Positions 56,222 through 57,032 of a stretch of 57,032 bases of DNA are shown one piece after another. The stretch is from contig NXFV01001988.1 in NCBI GenBank assembly GCA_002803225.1, positions 1 to 57,032 on the forward strand, written 5' to 3'. The first letter of the stretch is position 1. Each line of letters starts with the position of its first letter. A program made the translations under genes and the position numbers. The notes below the pieces were generated by a model. It saw only the letters and a list, made by a program, of their open reading frames with translations. It was not told the DNA's origin and made no database searches. This DNA comes from Gamarada debralockiae. Its lineage: Eukaryota; Ascomycota; Leotiomycetes; Helotiales; Hyphodiscaceae.

Positions 56222-57032
56222 AATTAAGAAAATACACGTCTTTATTTCTTAGAGAGTCCTAGGGAACTATCTACTTATATACTATTGTAGAATTGCCACT
56301 TGCCTTCTAGCATTTTCTAGAAAGTATAGTATTGTATCTGTTGGATTAGGGATTTTACATTAGGTTTAGCTTAGTTACTATGCTTATGGTCCCTGCAGTT
56401 CTCCCACTACATTCATTCTTTAGTTATTAATATACCTTTATTTCCATGCCCAATTATCACTTCTAATCACTCTAATCTAATAGTATCTTAAGTGCCAACT
56501 CGTATGTGATGGGTTTCCGGCCATCTAGCTTGACGGCAGCAGGCATGGTACGAGCCGGCCTAGCCGCCGCTTAGCAGTGTGCTTAAGGGTCTCTAGCATG
56601 CAAGATTTGGCAAATGCGAGACAATAGGGTCGATGCTGGCTTGAATGCGACTTTGGATACAGGGTCTGTTATGTTCAAGATTTTTGTTTGCGATTTTCGT
56701 GCCTGAACCAAGTAACTTACGCCAGGCATTGAAGTTATTACTAAGCTAGATGTGGCGCACCAGGTACCACAGTATCTCCAGCCACTTTTGGCCTTTATGC
56801 CTAAGGCTTTATAGTTGAAATTACGGCGTAAATATTATGGGGTTGTTTTGCACTAACTAAAATCGTCACTTGCTTTCATCCGAGGTACAGATCTGCGTAG
56901 CGATCATGTATGAATTTGCGCGCCGCTGCAGCCACAAGGCTAATAACGATTTCCTGTATAGGTGTGAGGCCCTCCACGTCGGAGCAAAAACAGGCCGATT
57001 TTGGCACGTGCGCAGACCCCCAAAATCAGTAT
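56222..57032. other. Gene-free stretch at the window end
   Basis: A/T-rich 3' flank of the NWD fragment, then unassigned sequence. No gene or repeat is recognised. Confidence 0.5.

Overview
The window reads as nuclear DNA of a filamentous ascomycete (Pezizomycotina; Leotiomycetes is my guess, weakly held). The reasons are short introns of about 46-130 bp with GT-AG or GC-AG ends, Zn2Cys6 regulators, HET-domain genes, a NACHT-WD40 gene, an Slt2/Mps1-type MAP kinase, GPI-anchored and small secreted proteins, and C-to-T/G-to-A decay of repeated sequence that looks like RIP. Spliced genes were assembled by hand from reading-frame continuity, splice signals and family knowledge. Exon coordinates are given in each entry.

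Layout. 1-11.7 kb: a HET gene; a block with a GPI-anchored wall protein (-) and a five-exon cytochrome P450 (+), bracketed by two direct copies of a ~450-bp repeat; and a fusion of two OrsD-like zinc-finger modules with a DUF6594-like membrane domain. 13-24.7 kb is the conserved core: the cell-wall-integrity MAP kinase, a small hydrophilic protein, a secreted DUF3455-like protein, the mitochondrial import receptor Tom70, and a 704-residue multi-pass membrane protein. 25-29 kb is accessory: a palindromic element, then a 3.17-kb segment with 38-bp terminal inverted repeats and flanking TA that contains an intact HET gene. 29-33.3 kb: aminodeoxychorismate lyase-like enzyme, a Zn2Cys6 factor and an RTA1-family membrane protein. 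35.6-37.2 kb: a decayed tandem-module gene. 38.8-46.8 kb: an aspartic protease without an obvious signal peptide, two small secreted cysteine-rich proteins and a decayed membrane-protein gene.

50.2-56.2 kb holds the most interesting structure. A NACHT-WD40 (fungal NLR-like) gene carries five in-frame stops but no frameshift in its 5' half, and is split by a ~3.95-kb insertion. Removing bases 51404-55356 restores the reading frame exactly between two consecutive family residues. The junctions carry an 8-bp duplication-like pair (all differences C/T), imperfect terminal inverted repeats, and GCTCAGG-type subterminal repeats in opposite orientation. The insert has no transposase. It carries two divergent genes, a Zn2Cys6 factor and an NmrA-like protein, that share a promoter made of ~105-bp tandem repeats. 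This looks like an undescribed non-autonomous mobile element with regulatory cargo that landed in an immune-type gene.

No rRNA, convincing tRNA or CRISPR array was seen. About half the window is intergenic or decayed sequence.
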